Of a DNA stretch of 64,000 nucleotides, positions 8,899 through 17,481 are shown piece after piece (the stretch's first letter is position 1; every line of letters starts with the position of its first letter). Origin of the DNA: Opitutaceae bacterium (lineage in GTDB: Bacteria; Verrucomicrobiota; Verrucomicrobiia; Opitutales; Opitutaceae); contig JADJTK010000007.1 in the NCBI GenBank assembly GCA_016711225.1, positions 62,001-126,000 on the forward strand. The letters run 5' to 3'. Position numbers and translations under genes: made by a program. Below the pieces are notes generated by a model. It worked only from the letters and a program-made list of their open reading frames with translations. It was not told the DNA's origin and ran no database searches.

Positions 8899-10017
8899 TC
8901 AACCGCCGGCTCCGCCCCTCGCCGCGCGTTTGGCGGCGACCAACTCGTCGAAAAGATTCTCATACTCCGCGGTGATGCGCTCCAACCCGCACACGCCGGG
9001 GGTCTCCTCCCGCGCCACTGCCGCGCAGCGCTCCCCCTCCGCGCCCAGCGCCGCCTCGAGACAGTCGGCCATCGCCGCCGGATCCCCGGGCGCGGCCAGA
9101 AAGCCGGTACGGCCGTGCTCGATGAGCTCCTCGACCCCGGGGGCGCGCGTGCCGATCACCGCGCAGCCCGACGCCATCGCCTCGATCAGGCCCAACGGCA
9201 GACCCTCGAAATGAGTCGAGAGCACAAACACCCGGCTGCGTCCCACCAGTTCGGGCACGTCGCTGCGCTGGCCGAGGAACTCCACGCAGTTGCCCAGGCC
9301 GAGCCGATAGACCAGCCAACGCGCGTGCCAGCGCTGGAGTCGCTTGCCGGACCCGGCCATGCGCAAGCGCACCGGCCGGCCCCGATCGCGCAGCAACGCG
9401 ACCGCCCGCAACAGCGTGGCATGGTCCTTCTGGCGGCCGAAACGCGCCGTCGACATCACCACCGGCTCGCGCTCGGCAAACGGTCGCGCCGCCGAACAGA
9501 ACCGGTCCAGGCGCACCGCGTTGTAGATCACCCGGAGCTTGTCGGCCGGCAGGCCCAGCGAACGCAGATGCGCGGCCACCGCCTGCGACACCGCCACAAT
9601 CGCGTCGGTACAGGCGGCCAACTGCTTCGAGCGGCGCAGATCCAGCCACTTGTAACGCTCGTGGTTCTGCTCGACCTGCAGGAGCACCGGCACTCCCGCC
9701 TCCAGCCCCGCCTCGCGGGCGCGCAGGTGTTCGGGGTATCCCTGGCCGACCACGACGTCGGGCCGGAATTCCCGGATGGCATCGCCCAGCTGGGCCATGG
9801 TGGCCGACCGGGGGCGCGGTTGAACCTCTCGATACGCCACTCCGGCTTCCTTCAGTTGGCGGCAAAACACCTCGGCCAGCGGCCCGCGCTTGCGCCGGAA
9901 GACGATGCAAGGCTCCACCCGGCCTCCGCGGGCATGGCCCACCGCGAGGTTGACCATCATGTGGGTCACCCCTTTGCCCCCGCCGCTGCCGAAATAGAGG
10001 ACGCGTAGTTTCGCCAT
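8899..10017 (-). CDS. Glycosyltransferase family 4 protein
   Basis: This 372-residue GT-B fold glycosyltransferase probably transfers a sugar from a nucleotide donor to a cell-surface glycan. The N-terminal acceptor domain begins MAKLRVLYFGSGGGKG. The C-terminal donor domain shows STARFGRQKDH, AGSGKR and the GT4 E-x7-E motif in EGLPLGLIEAMASG, followed by GVEELIEHGRTGFL. The ATG at 10017 was preferred over an upstream in-frame start because it gives the usual GT4 N-terminus and leaves an 8-base gap from the preceding gene, implying an operon with it. Donor and acceptor cannot be read from sequence. The neighbouring LpcC-like gene suggests lipopolysaccharide core or a related surface glycan. 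Confidence 0.88.
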   Translation of the reverse strand: MAKLRVLYFGSGGGKGVTHMMVNLAVGHARGGRVEPCIVFRRKRGPLAEVFCRQLKEAGVAYREVQPRPRSATMAQLGDAIREFRPDVVVGQGYPEHLRAREAGLEAGVPVLLQVEQNHERYKWLDLRRSKQLAACTDAIVAVSQAVAAHLRSLGLPADKLRVIYNAVRLDRFCSAARPFAEREPVVMSTARFGRQKDHATLLRAVALLRDRGRPVRLRMAGSGKRLQRWHARWLVYRLGLGNCVEFLGQRSDVPELVGRSRVFVLSTHFEGLPLGLIEAMASGCAVIGTRAPGVEELIEHGRTGFLAAPGDPAAMADCLEAALGAEGERCAAVAREETPGVCGLERITAEYENLFDELVAAKRAARGGAGG

Positions 10018-10025
10018 GTCGGTAT

Positions 10026-11114
10026 TCAGGTTATAGGTCCGGACTCTGTCTCGCCCCACACCCGGCGATACACTCGCTCGATGCCGGCGGCTTCGCGCTC
10101 GATGGAGAAGTTGGCCACGATGTGCTCACGGCCGGCGCGCCCCATCGCCTCCGCCCGCGCCGGATCGGCCATCAACGTCTCCATCCGCGCCTCCAGGCCG
10201 GCCATGTCGTCGGCATCGACGAGGTACCCCGTCTCAGCGTCGCGGATGAGGTGCACCGCCGCGCCCACGCCCGTGGCCACCACCGGTGTGCCGCTGGCCA
10301 TCGCCTCCGCCGGCACCAAGCCAAAGCCTTCCCAACGCTGCGGCCCCACCGCGATGGTCACCCGTCGCAGCCACAACGGGACCTCGGCCGGCGGGCGCTC
10401 GCCCACGAACACGATCCGCTCGGCCAGCCCCGCGCGCGCGGCCTTCGCCCGCAACTCCGCCTCGAAGCCGCGCTGATCCGGGGTGACCAGACCGACGATC
10501 ACCGCGGTGAAATCCGAATACCTGGGCAGAAGCGCAAGCATGGCGTCGACAAAGCGGTCCGTCCCCTTCTGCGCGCGCACACGCCCGAACACGCCGATGC
10601 CGTAACGCCCGGGCAGCCCGGTGGCGGCCCATTCCGCGGCGCGGTCAGCCGCCGGACGGTAGATCTGGGTGTCCACACCGTGAAGATTCACAGTGTGAGG
10701 TACGCGCAACCACGCCGCCGACTCCGGTGAGGTGGCGATCACGGCATCCATTCGGGAGATGAGAAACTTGGTCCAGCGGGTGTGGTCGCGCTGCGCGGCG
10801 GAGGTGAACACCAGTTTGAGCGGCAGGCGCAGCACCGCGCGCAACAGCCAACCGGTGAGCATCTCGTTGTTGCGCCGCGCGTGCCAGATGCGGTGCGCAT
10901 GGCCGGCGGGCCGGCTCCACCCCTGGCGGAAGAGCCGACCCCACGAAGTACGCGGGCAGTCGGCCGGCAGCCCTGGCCCCAGCGCGGCGATACGCAACCG
11001 CCGGGCCTGCACGGGCAGCAGCGCCACCACCGTGGAAGTCACTCCGGTGTGGCGTCGCTTCAAGTTGGCCGCGATCACCTCGAGGCCGCGCACGTCGTGG
11101 GTCTGGTTGTCCAT
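10026..11114 (-). CDS. LpcC-like GT4 glycosyltransferase (LPS core type)
   Basis: This 362-residue protein resembles the LpcC family, whose rhizobial founder adds mannose to the lipopolysaccharide inner core. Family-typical stretches include VIAANLKRRHTGVTSTVVAL at the N-terminus, WHARRNNEMLTG, FTSAAQRDHTRWTKFLI and HGVDTQIYRP. The donor-site E-x7-E motif is in EGFGLVPAEAMASG. The start at 11114 was chosen because it immediately precedes the conserved N-terminal region; longer in-frame starts add a low-complexity Arg/Gly-rich tail. The companion GT4 gene starts 8 bases downstream, so the two are probably co-transcribed. The precise sugar and linkage are inferred from family only. Confidence 0.88.
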   Translation of the reverse strand: MDNQTHDVRGLEVIAANLKRRHTGVTSTVVALLPVQARRLRIAALGPGLPADCPRTSWGRLFRQGWSRPAGHAHRIWHARRNNEMLTGWLLRAVLRLPLKLVFTSAAQRDHTRWTKFLISRMDAVIATSPESAAWLRVPHTVNLHGVDTQIYRPAADRAAEWAATGLPGRYGIGVFGRVRAQKGTDRFVDAMLALLPRYSDFTAVIVGLVTPDQRGFEAELRAKAARAGLAERIVFVGERPPAEVPLWLRRVTIAVGPQRWEGFGLVPAEAMASGTPVVATGVGAAVHLIRDAETGYLVDADDMAGLEARMETLMADPARAEAMGRAGREHIVANFSIEREAAGIERVYRRVWGETESGPIT

Positions 11115-11369
11115 TCGTGGATCTGCGGACGTAGCCAAGAGCCGGCCTCCGCCCAGTGCGACCAGATTCTGCCGGAGCGGGCGCGAGACCCCTGGACCGC
11201 GGCCTGGCACCACGGAGCCGCGAGCGGCGCGCCCGCACCCGATGCGGCTCCCGTCTGTGCCCACCCCCGCCGCGGGCAAGCCGGTCTCCACGGCGAAAAC
11301 CGCGCGCCGTGCGGCGATGCCCGCCTTTTTTGATTTAACGCCCCACTAAAGTCGCCAACCTCCGCCCCC

Positions 11370-13092
11370 ATGCACTCCCCTTGCATCCGTTCCCTTCGCA
11401 CCGCCCTGCTGGGCCTTGCCCTCCCGCTCGTCGTCGCCCACGCGCAGCCCGGCCCCATCACCGGCCGCGACATCATCCCGCCCGCGCCCGACTGGGTCTC
11501 CCACGCGGTCGTCTACCAGATCTACCCGCAAACCTTCGCCGACTCCAACGGCGACGGCATTGGCGACCTGCCCGGCATCATCGGCAAGCTCGACTACATC
11601 AAAAGCCTCGGCGCCGACGCCATCTGGCTGAATCCCTTTTTCGACTCCCCCTTCAACGACGCCGGCTACGACATCCGCGACTACTACAAGATCGCCCCGC
11701 GCTACGGCACCAACGAGGACGCCCGCCGCCTCTTCGCCGAGGCCCACAAACGCGGCCTGAAGGTGCTCTTCGATTACGTCATCACCTATACCGCCATCGA
11801 CCACCCTTGGTTCGTCGAGTCGACCAAGTCCACCACCGGCACCCACGCCAACTGGTACATCTGGACCAACAATACCTGGGCCACCGAGCCCGGCACAGCC
11901 TGGGTCCACGGTTACGGCCAGCGCAACGGCAACTTCCTGAGCAACTTCTTCTGGAACGAACCCGCCCTCAACTACGGCTACGGCACCCCCGATCCCGCCA
12001 AACCCTGGCAGCTCTCCTCGCGCCACCCCGACGTGCTCGCCCTGCGCGCCGAGATGCAGAAGGTGCTGCGCTTCTGGATGGACCTCGGCGCCGACGGCTT
12101 CCGCGCCGACATGGCCAGCTCGATGGTGAAGGAAAGCGACCCCAACCATGACACCCTCGGCTATTGGCAGGAGGTGCGGAAGATCCTCGAGCGCGACTAC
12201 CCCCAGGCCTTCACCGTCGCCGAGTGGTCCGACCCCGTGGGCGCGCTCGACAGCGCCTTCAACGCCGCCTTCTTCCATTGGGCCGACGGCTTCAACGACC
12301 TCTACCAGAAGGAGAGCTGGCGCATCCTAAACGGCATGACCGAAGGCCACAGCTTCTTCGACCGCGAGGGCCGCGGCGACATCGCCAACTTCCTCAAGAA
12401 TTACCTACCGGGCTACTCGGCCACCCGTGCCAAGGGCTATGTCTGCCCTGCCACTGGGCAACCACGACCTGGCCCGACTGGGCAACCAGCGCACCGACGG
12501 CGAACTGGAAATGCTCACCGCCTTCGGCCTCACCATGCCCGGCGTGCCATTCATCTACTACGGCACCGAGATCGGCATGCGCCAACTCCACGACCTTCCG
12601 CAGATCGAGGGTTGCTACAAACCCCGCGCCGGCGCGCGCACCCCGATGCAGTGGGCCCCCGGCGCCAACCTCGGCTTCTCGACCGCCGCCCCCGCCCAGT
12701 TGTATCTGCCCGTCGATGCCGCCGCCGATGCGCCCACCGTCGCCGGACAGGAGGCCAAACCCGACTCACTGCTCAACCGCACCCGTCGGCTCATCCAGCT
12801 CAAACACTCCGAGCCGGCGCTGGCCGCCTACGCCGAGTTCGTGCCGCTCTTCGCCGAGCCCAACACCTACCCCTTCGTCTACGCCCGCGCCAGCGGCTCA
12901 TCGGTGTTGCTGGTGGTCTTCAATCCTGCCGCCCGGCCCTCCACCGCGAAGTTCGATTTCACCGTCCCGCACCAGCGTTTCGAGCTACTCGCCGGCCAGC
13001 CGGCGGTGCTCAAAGAGGACAAGCCCGGCCACCTGCAGCTGGAGATCCCCGGCCAGAGCTACGCGATCTACCGCGTGGTCGCCGAGTCGTAG
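11370..13092 (+). CDS. Secreted GH13 alpha-glucosidase/amylase-family enzyme (frameshifted)
   Basis: This is a GH13 alpha-glucan hydrolase or transglycosidase exported by a signal peptide (cleavage probably after VAHA). The N-terminal part has VYQIYPQTFADSNGDGIGDL and DYYKIAPRYGT. The catalytic nucleophile is the Asp of DGFRADMA, the acid/base the Glu of VAEWSD, and the third acid the Asp of GNHDL. The frame from 11370 is family-like up to KGYVC near 12446. The rest (LPLGNHDLARLGNQ to the stop at 13092) lies one frame on, so a single extra C within 12446-12448 explains the break. Without correction the ORF runs to 13115 with a nonsense Pro/Arg tail. Substrate range (maltose, oligoglucans, trehalose-type chemistry) cannot be fixed. 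The combined length of ~573 residues is normal. Confidence 0.88.
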
Positions 13093-13105
13093 GCCGAATT
13101 GCCCC

Positions 13106-13274
13106 CCGTAGCTGAACGACGCAGTCGTTCAGCCGCCCCTCTCCGTAGCTGGACGACGAAGTCGTTCAGCCGTTCAGCCTCTCGCGCGCCGCCCCGCCCC
13201 TCGGGCTGAATCGCTTCGCGCTCCAACTACGGCGGGGCGGACTTCCCGTAGCTGGACGACAAAGTCGTTCAGCC
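13106..13274. repeat. Cluster of REP-like palindromic repeats (CCGTAGCTGGACGAC family)
   Basis: Three direct copies of a 29-base imperfect palindrome occur at 13106-13134, 13143-13171 and 13246-13274. Each runs from CCGTAGCTG to GTCGTTCAGCC. A fourth, inverted and diverged copy lies at 13204-13232. Each unit can fold into a short hairpin (the ACGAC/GTCGT core). Spacing is uneven and units are self-complementary, so this is not a CRISPR array. The cluster fills most of the gap between the GH13 gene and the MEMO gene. Confidence 0.85.
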
Positions 13275-13438
13275 CCTCCCCTCTCCTGCGTTTGAGCCGG
13301 CGCGCGCCCCCGCTACCTTTGCGCCGCCCCCCGAACGTCGTCCGACGGAACTCTCGATGAGAATTCGCGCCTCTTCCCTCCTCCCTACCGCCCCTCACTG
13401 CGGCGCTCTGCACGGCCCTCGCTCTGTTCGTCCCGACC

Positions 13439-14908
13439 ATGAATGCCACCGACCAGATGCCCCTCTCTCCCACGCGTATCCGCGAACCCGCCGTAGCCGG
13501 CCTCTTCTATCCGCGTGATCCCGGCGAACTGGCCCGAACCATCGACTCTCTGCTCGCTGACGCGGCGCCCACCAAGCTGCCCGGTGAGCTCAGGGCGCTC
13601 ATCTGCCCGCATGCCGGTTACGCCTACTCCGGGCCCGTTGCGGCCACGGCCTACCGCCTCCTCCAGGGCCGCTCCTTCGAAAGCGTATTGGTGCTCGCGC
13701 CAAGCCACTACGCCGGCCTCGCGAACGCCTCGGTCTCCGGCGCTGCCTTCTTCCGCACTCCGCTGGGCGACGTCCCGCTTTCCCCGAAAGCACGCCGACT
13801 CGCTCACCTGCCCCCCTTCGCCCTCGACGCCCACGCCGACGTCGAACGTCCCGGCTGGTGGCGTCAATCGTCGCGCCCGGCTCCGGATCACGGGGACGAG
13901 GACGCCGACACCTGGGAGCACGCCGACGAGGTCCAGGTCCCCTTTCTCCAGAAAACCCTGGCCAGCTTCCAGTTGATTCCCGTCGTCTTCGGCCGGGCCG
14001 ATCCGGTGAAAGCTGCCGCAGCCCTCGCCCAGATTCTCGACGTCCGCACCCTGATCGTCGTCAGCTCCGACCTCAGCCACTACCATCCCTATGCAGAAGC
14101 CGGCGCCCTCGACCGGCGCTGCACCGATGCGATCTGCCGTCTAGATACCGAAGCAGCGTCCAAGCAAGAGGCCTGCGGCCGCACGCCGATCCTGGCGCTG
14201 CTGCACCTCGCCCGGCAGCAGGGCTGGCAGGCGCGCCTGCTCGACTACCGCAACAGCGGCGACACCGCCGGCAACAAATCCCACGTCGTCGGATACGCCG
14301 CGATCGCCTTCTACTCCCCGCCCGCCTCCGCTCCTTTCACCGCTGCCGAGCGCCGGACCCTGCTCGAGCTCGCGCGCCGGACCGTCCGCGCGGTGGTGAC
14401 GACCGGACGCCCCCCCGAACTGCCCTCAGCAGGGATCTCTCCACGCCTAACGGCGCCCCGAGGCTGCTTCGTCACCCTCACCCGCGCCGGCCGGCTGCGC
14501 GGCTGTATCGGAACCGTCGCAGCCCAGGAGCCGCTCTACCGCGCCGTCCTCGAAAACGCCCGCAGCGCAGCCCTGCACGATTCCCGCTTCCTCCCCGTGG
14601 CCGAGCGCGAACTCGACCAACTCGGGATCGAGATCAGCGTCCTCACCCCGCCCGTGCCGCTCGCCTTCGCCTCGCCCGCCGACCTCCTCGCCAAGCTCCA
14701 GCCACACCGGGACGGGGTGGTCCTGCGCATCGGCCAACACGGAGCCACCTACCTACCCCAAGTGTGGGAGCAACTCCCCGACAAGGAGGCGTTTCTCAAC
14801 AGCCTTTCCAAGAAGGCAGGATGCGCCCCTTCGGCGTGGCGCGGGCCAGACGTGAGGATTCTCACCTACCGGGCCGAGGCGTTCAACGACACCGAGCGAG
14901 GGACGTAG
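13439..14908 (+). CDS. AmmeMemoRadiSam-type protein: MEMO1 domain fused to AMMECR1 domain
   Basis: This 489-residue fusion joins two conserved domains of unresolved biochemical role. The N-terminal MEMO/LigB-like domain (about residues 12-285) shows REPAVAGLFYPRDPGEL, CPHAGYAYSG, LAPSHY, SSDLSHY and GNKSHVVGYAAIAFY; its histidines suggest a metal site as in class III extradiol dioxygenases. The C-terminal AMMECR1 domain (about 300-480) has the hallmark LRGCIGT plus DSRF and FLNSLSKKAGC. In many genomes the two domains travel with a radical-SAM partner (AmmeMemoRadiSam system); none lies beside this gene. It starts at an ATG with no Shine-Dalgarno and lies downstream of the repeat cluster. Confidence 0.92.
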   Translation: MNATDQMPLSPTRIREPAVAGLFYPRDPGELARTIDSLLADAAPTKLPGELRALICPHAGYAYSGPVAATAYRLLQGRSFESVLVLAPSHYAGLANASVSGAAFFRTPLGDVPLSPKARRLAHLPPFALDAHADVERPGWWRQSSRPAPDHGDEDADTWEHADEVQVPFLQKTLASFQLIPVVFGRADPVKAAAALAQILDVRTLIVVSSDLSHYHPYAEAGALDRRCTDAICRLDTEAASKQEACGRTPILALLHLARQQGWQARLLDYRNSGDTAGNKSHVVGYAAIAFYSPPASAPFTAAERRTLLELARRTVRAVVTTGRPPELPSAGISPRLTAPRGCFVTLTRAGRLRGCIGTVAAQEPLYRAVLENARSAALHDSRFLPVAERELDQLGIEISVLTPPVPLAFASPADLLAKLQPHRDGVVLRIGQHGATYLPQVWEQLPDKEAFLNSLSKKAGCAPSAWRGPDVRILTYRAEAFNDTERGT

Positions 14909-15092
14909 GCGCTCCGCTCCCGCACCGGCCTCGCAGGCTCGTTCGCCTACCCGACGCACCGAGGTCTTCCCAATCCCGGCCACCGCTGCCGGCCACGCTG
15001 TCGCGCCCGGAGCTCGGCCAGCTCGGCCTCTCTCCGAAGGATGTGCCCGCCATAGCCACGGCCCTCGGCTGCCCGTCGGTGGCCTACACCTA

Positions 15093-17246
15093 CTATCGGC
15101 CCGCCGGCGAAAGCTGTTCCTGCAGCTCACGCGCCGGCGCGTAGTCCGGTTGGAGCCGCAAAGCCTCGGCCAGCGCCGCCGCCCCCTCGACCGACCGGCC
15201 CAGTTCGATCAACGCGACCGCGCGCGAGCAAAGCAGCGGAGCACCGGGCCCCTCGGAGCGCAGCACCTCGTCGAACTGCGCCAAGGCCGCCTCCGCCCGC
15301 CCGGCCAGCAGCAGGGCGTTGGCGCCATTGAACCGAACCCCCGGATACTCCGGTTTGAGGCGCAACACCTCCTGGAACGCGGCGGCCGCCTCCGCGTCGC
15401 GATCAAGCGCCGACAGGGAATTGCCCAACGCCAAAAAGGCCTCGGGGGAGCAGGGATCGAGCCGCACCGCCTCCTGCGCGTGGGGCAACGCCTCCGCCGC
15501 GCGCCCGAGATCGTTCAGGGCCCCAGCCAGCTCCTGCCGGGCCGCGCCCCACTCCGGCCTCAGTCGCGCCGCCTCGGCGTACGCCACCGTGGCCGCGGCG
15601 ATTTCCCCCGTTCGGGTCAAGACCTGCCCGAGGCTGAAATGCGCATCCGCCCAATCGGGGCGCAACCGCAGCGCCTCCAGCCAGGCCGTCTTCGCCGCCA
15701 CCAACTGACCGGCGGCCAACTGGACCGTTCCAACCACCGCCCAGCCGGCAGCAGAGTTGAGCTCGACCCGCTGCGCCGCCTCCGCGCGAACCAGCGCTTG
15801 CTCGATCCGCCCTGCGGCAAGTTCCGCCCGGCTCAAATTGAGCAGCGCGTCGGCGTAGCGCGGGTCCAAGCGTAGTGCTTCCTCCAGCTCGGCCATCCCG
15901 GCGACCGCCTCGCCACGTTCCAACAGGATCGAAGCGAAGTTGTTATGGGCGCGGGCGCTGACCGGCCACTTCCGCACCGTGTCGCGCCAGAGGCGCTCGG
16001 CCGTCTCGTAATCGGCGTTCCGTACGCCCGCTGCCACGCCCGCGGCCACGGCAAGGGCCACCAGAATCATCACGGCTCGCCGCCCCAGCCAATACCAGAG
16101 GGCGCTCACGGCGAGCGCCAGTACGATGCCAAGTGAAAGGTACATCCGGTGCTCGGCCATCGTCTGCGTGGCCACCGGGACGAAGCTCGAGGTCGGCGCC
16201 AACACCGCAAAGAACATCGCTCCGGCAAAGCCCAACACCGGCCGCGTGCGCAGCGCCACGACAGTGAGCATCGTCAATGCGGCGACAAGCACCGCGCACG
16301 GCGCGATCAACCACAGGTCGCGCGCGAGATACATTCCATAGTCGAACACCAGCGACTTCGGCCAGAGCGCGAGGCCCAAATACCGGGCAATCGCCACGGC
16401 CTGGGTCGCCGCGTAGCGCAGGGGCGTCACCTCCAGCCCGAATCCCGCCGTGCCGCCACGGCCGGCCGTGCCAACGACCAGCCAGCCGAGCAGCCCCCAT
16501 CCCGCCATCAAACCGAGGTACAGCTTCCACCGGGCCCGCCAGGCTCCAGCGAAACTGCCGGCGTAAAACGTCCGGTCGTACAACAACGCCACCACCGGGG
16601 CCGACACCATCACCTCCTTGCTGGCCATGCCCGCCAGGCAAGCGACGACGGCGGCACCGCTCCACCAACGCGCGGACTGCGTCTCCTCCCGCTCCGCCGC
16701 TCGGCCCACCGCGTACAACACGAGCAGGTACAACAGCGAGACCAACAGCTCCGAGCGCTGCGAGAGGTAGGTCACCGCGGCGGTCTGCAACGGATGCAGC
16801 ACCCAAAGAGCGGACACGGCCAGCGCGATCGGCTCCGCACTTCCCCGCAGTCGTTGGGTCACGACCGGCCGCGCCAAGGTCCGCCGCAGCACCGCAAAAA
16901 GGACCAGCCCCGCGAGGAAGTGGATCAGCGCGTTGCCGGCGTGATAGCTCCAGACCGCCTCACCGCTGATCGCATGGTTGATCGCGTAGCTCAGGTTAAC
17001 GAGCGGCCGCCCGCTCACCGGCAAACCTCCATTGGGCGGCGTCAAAGGGCCGCTCAGCGGCCACAGCGAGCGGAGCGTCGCGTTTTCCGTGATCACCGCG
17101 GCATCATCGAGTATGAACGGCGCCCGCAAAGTGTTGCCGTAAGCGAGAGCCACGCCCGCCGCCAGCAGCAGCGCCACACGCCAGAACCGGATCGCGGGCG
17201 GGCGGGTGGTGGCAGGGCTGTCGATCGAAGGGGGCGGAGGGATCAA
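15093..17246 (-). CDS. GT-C-like membrane protein with C-terminal TPR repeats (paralog 1)
   Basis: The N-terminal half has roughly ten hydrophobic segments beginning RFWRVALLLAAGVALAYGN. An acidic pair follows in the first external loop (APFILDDAAVI), as in GT-C fold glycosyltransferases of the TMTC/PMT type. The C-terminal ~300 residues are consecutive TPR units (for example ALRLDPRYADALLNLSRAEL). A TTG at 17246 is proposed as start because no ATG lies between the upstream junk and the first membrane helix and the paralog has a similar short N-terminus. This start is uncertain. The protein is closely related to the product of 17482-19632, indicating tandem duplication. A protein O-glycosylation role is possible but only inferred. 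Confidence 0.78.
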   Translation of the reverse strand: MIPPPPSIDSPATTRPPAIRFWRVALLLAAGVALAYGNTLRAPFILDDAAVITENATLRSLWPLSGPLTPPNGGLPVSGRPLVNLSYAINHAISGEAVWSYHAGNALIHFLAGLVLFAVLRRTLARPVVTQRLRGSAEPIALAVSALWVLHPLQTAAVTYLSQRSELLVSLLYLLVLYAVGRAAEREETQSARWWSGAAVVACLAGMASKEVMVSAPVVALLYDRTFYAGSFAGAWRARWKLYLGLMAGWGLLGWLVVGTAGRGGTAGFGLEVTPLRYAATQAVAIARYLGLALWPKSLVFDYGMYLARDLWLIAPCAVLVAALTMLTVVALRTRPVLGFAGAMFFAVLAPTSSFVPVATQTMAEHRMYLSLGIVLALAVSALWYWLGRRAVMILVALAVAAGVAAGVRNADYETAERLWRDTVRKWPVSARAHNNFASILLERGEAVAGMAELEEALRLDPRYADALLNLSRAELAAGRIEQALVRAEAAQRVELNSAAGWAVVGTVQLAAGQLVAAKTAWLEALRLRPDWADAHFSLGQVLTRTGEIAAATVAYAEAARLRPEWGAARQELAGALNDLGRAAEALPHAQEAVRLDPCSPEAFLALGNSLSALDRDAEAAAAFQEVLRLKPEYPGVRFNGANALLLAGRAEAALAQFDEVLRSEGPGAPLLCSRAVALIELGRSVEGAAALAEALRLQPDYAPARELQEQLSPAGR

Positions 17247-17481
17247 GGTGCCATGAAGGTCGCGCGGACTCGCCGGTCGAATCAACCCGCAAAGCGCCCG
17301 ACTCGGCCTGGACGGATTGCACCAGATGGCGGGGACGCGAACTCCGAGCTCGGCCGGGCCGAGGCCCTCCGTTTTCCGCCGGCCCCGGCGCAAACCGGGC
17401 GACAGCGAGGACGAGCTGCCGGCCAGCGTGCAGGCCCGCGCCCTCCTTGTATTCAGCCCAACTACAGCGGCGCCGCCCCGC

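Noticed and set aside
11310..11340. Weak terminator-like GGCG-CGCC-TTTTTT upstream of the GH13 gene
   Set aside because: Stem is only about four base pairs and it lies in the promoter region of divergent genes, where no plus-strand transcript is expected to end.
13106..13274. Possible small CRISPR array
   Set aside because: Units are palindromic, one is inverted, spacing is irregular and no cas gene is present.
14985..15092. Codon-like stretch (LSRPELGQLGLSPKDVPAIA) after the MEMO gene, reminiscent of a DUF1127-type tail
   Set aside because: No start codon or upstream domain, runs into the 3' end of the minus-strand TPR gene; too short to call as a gene or remnant.
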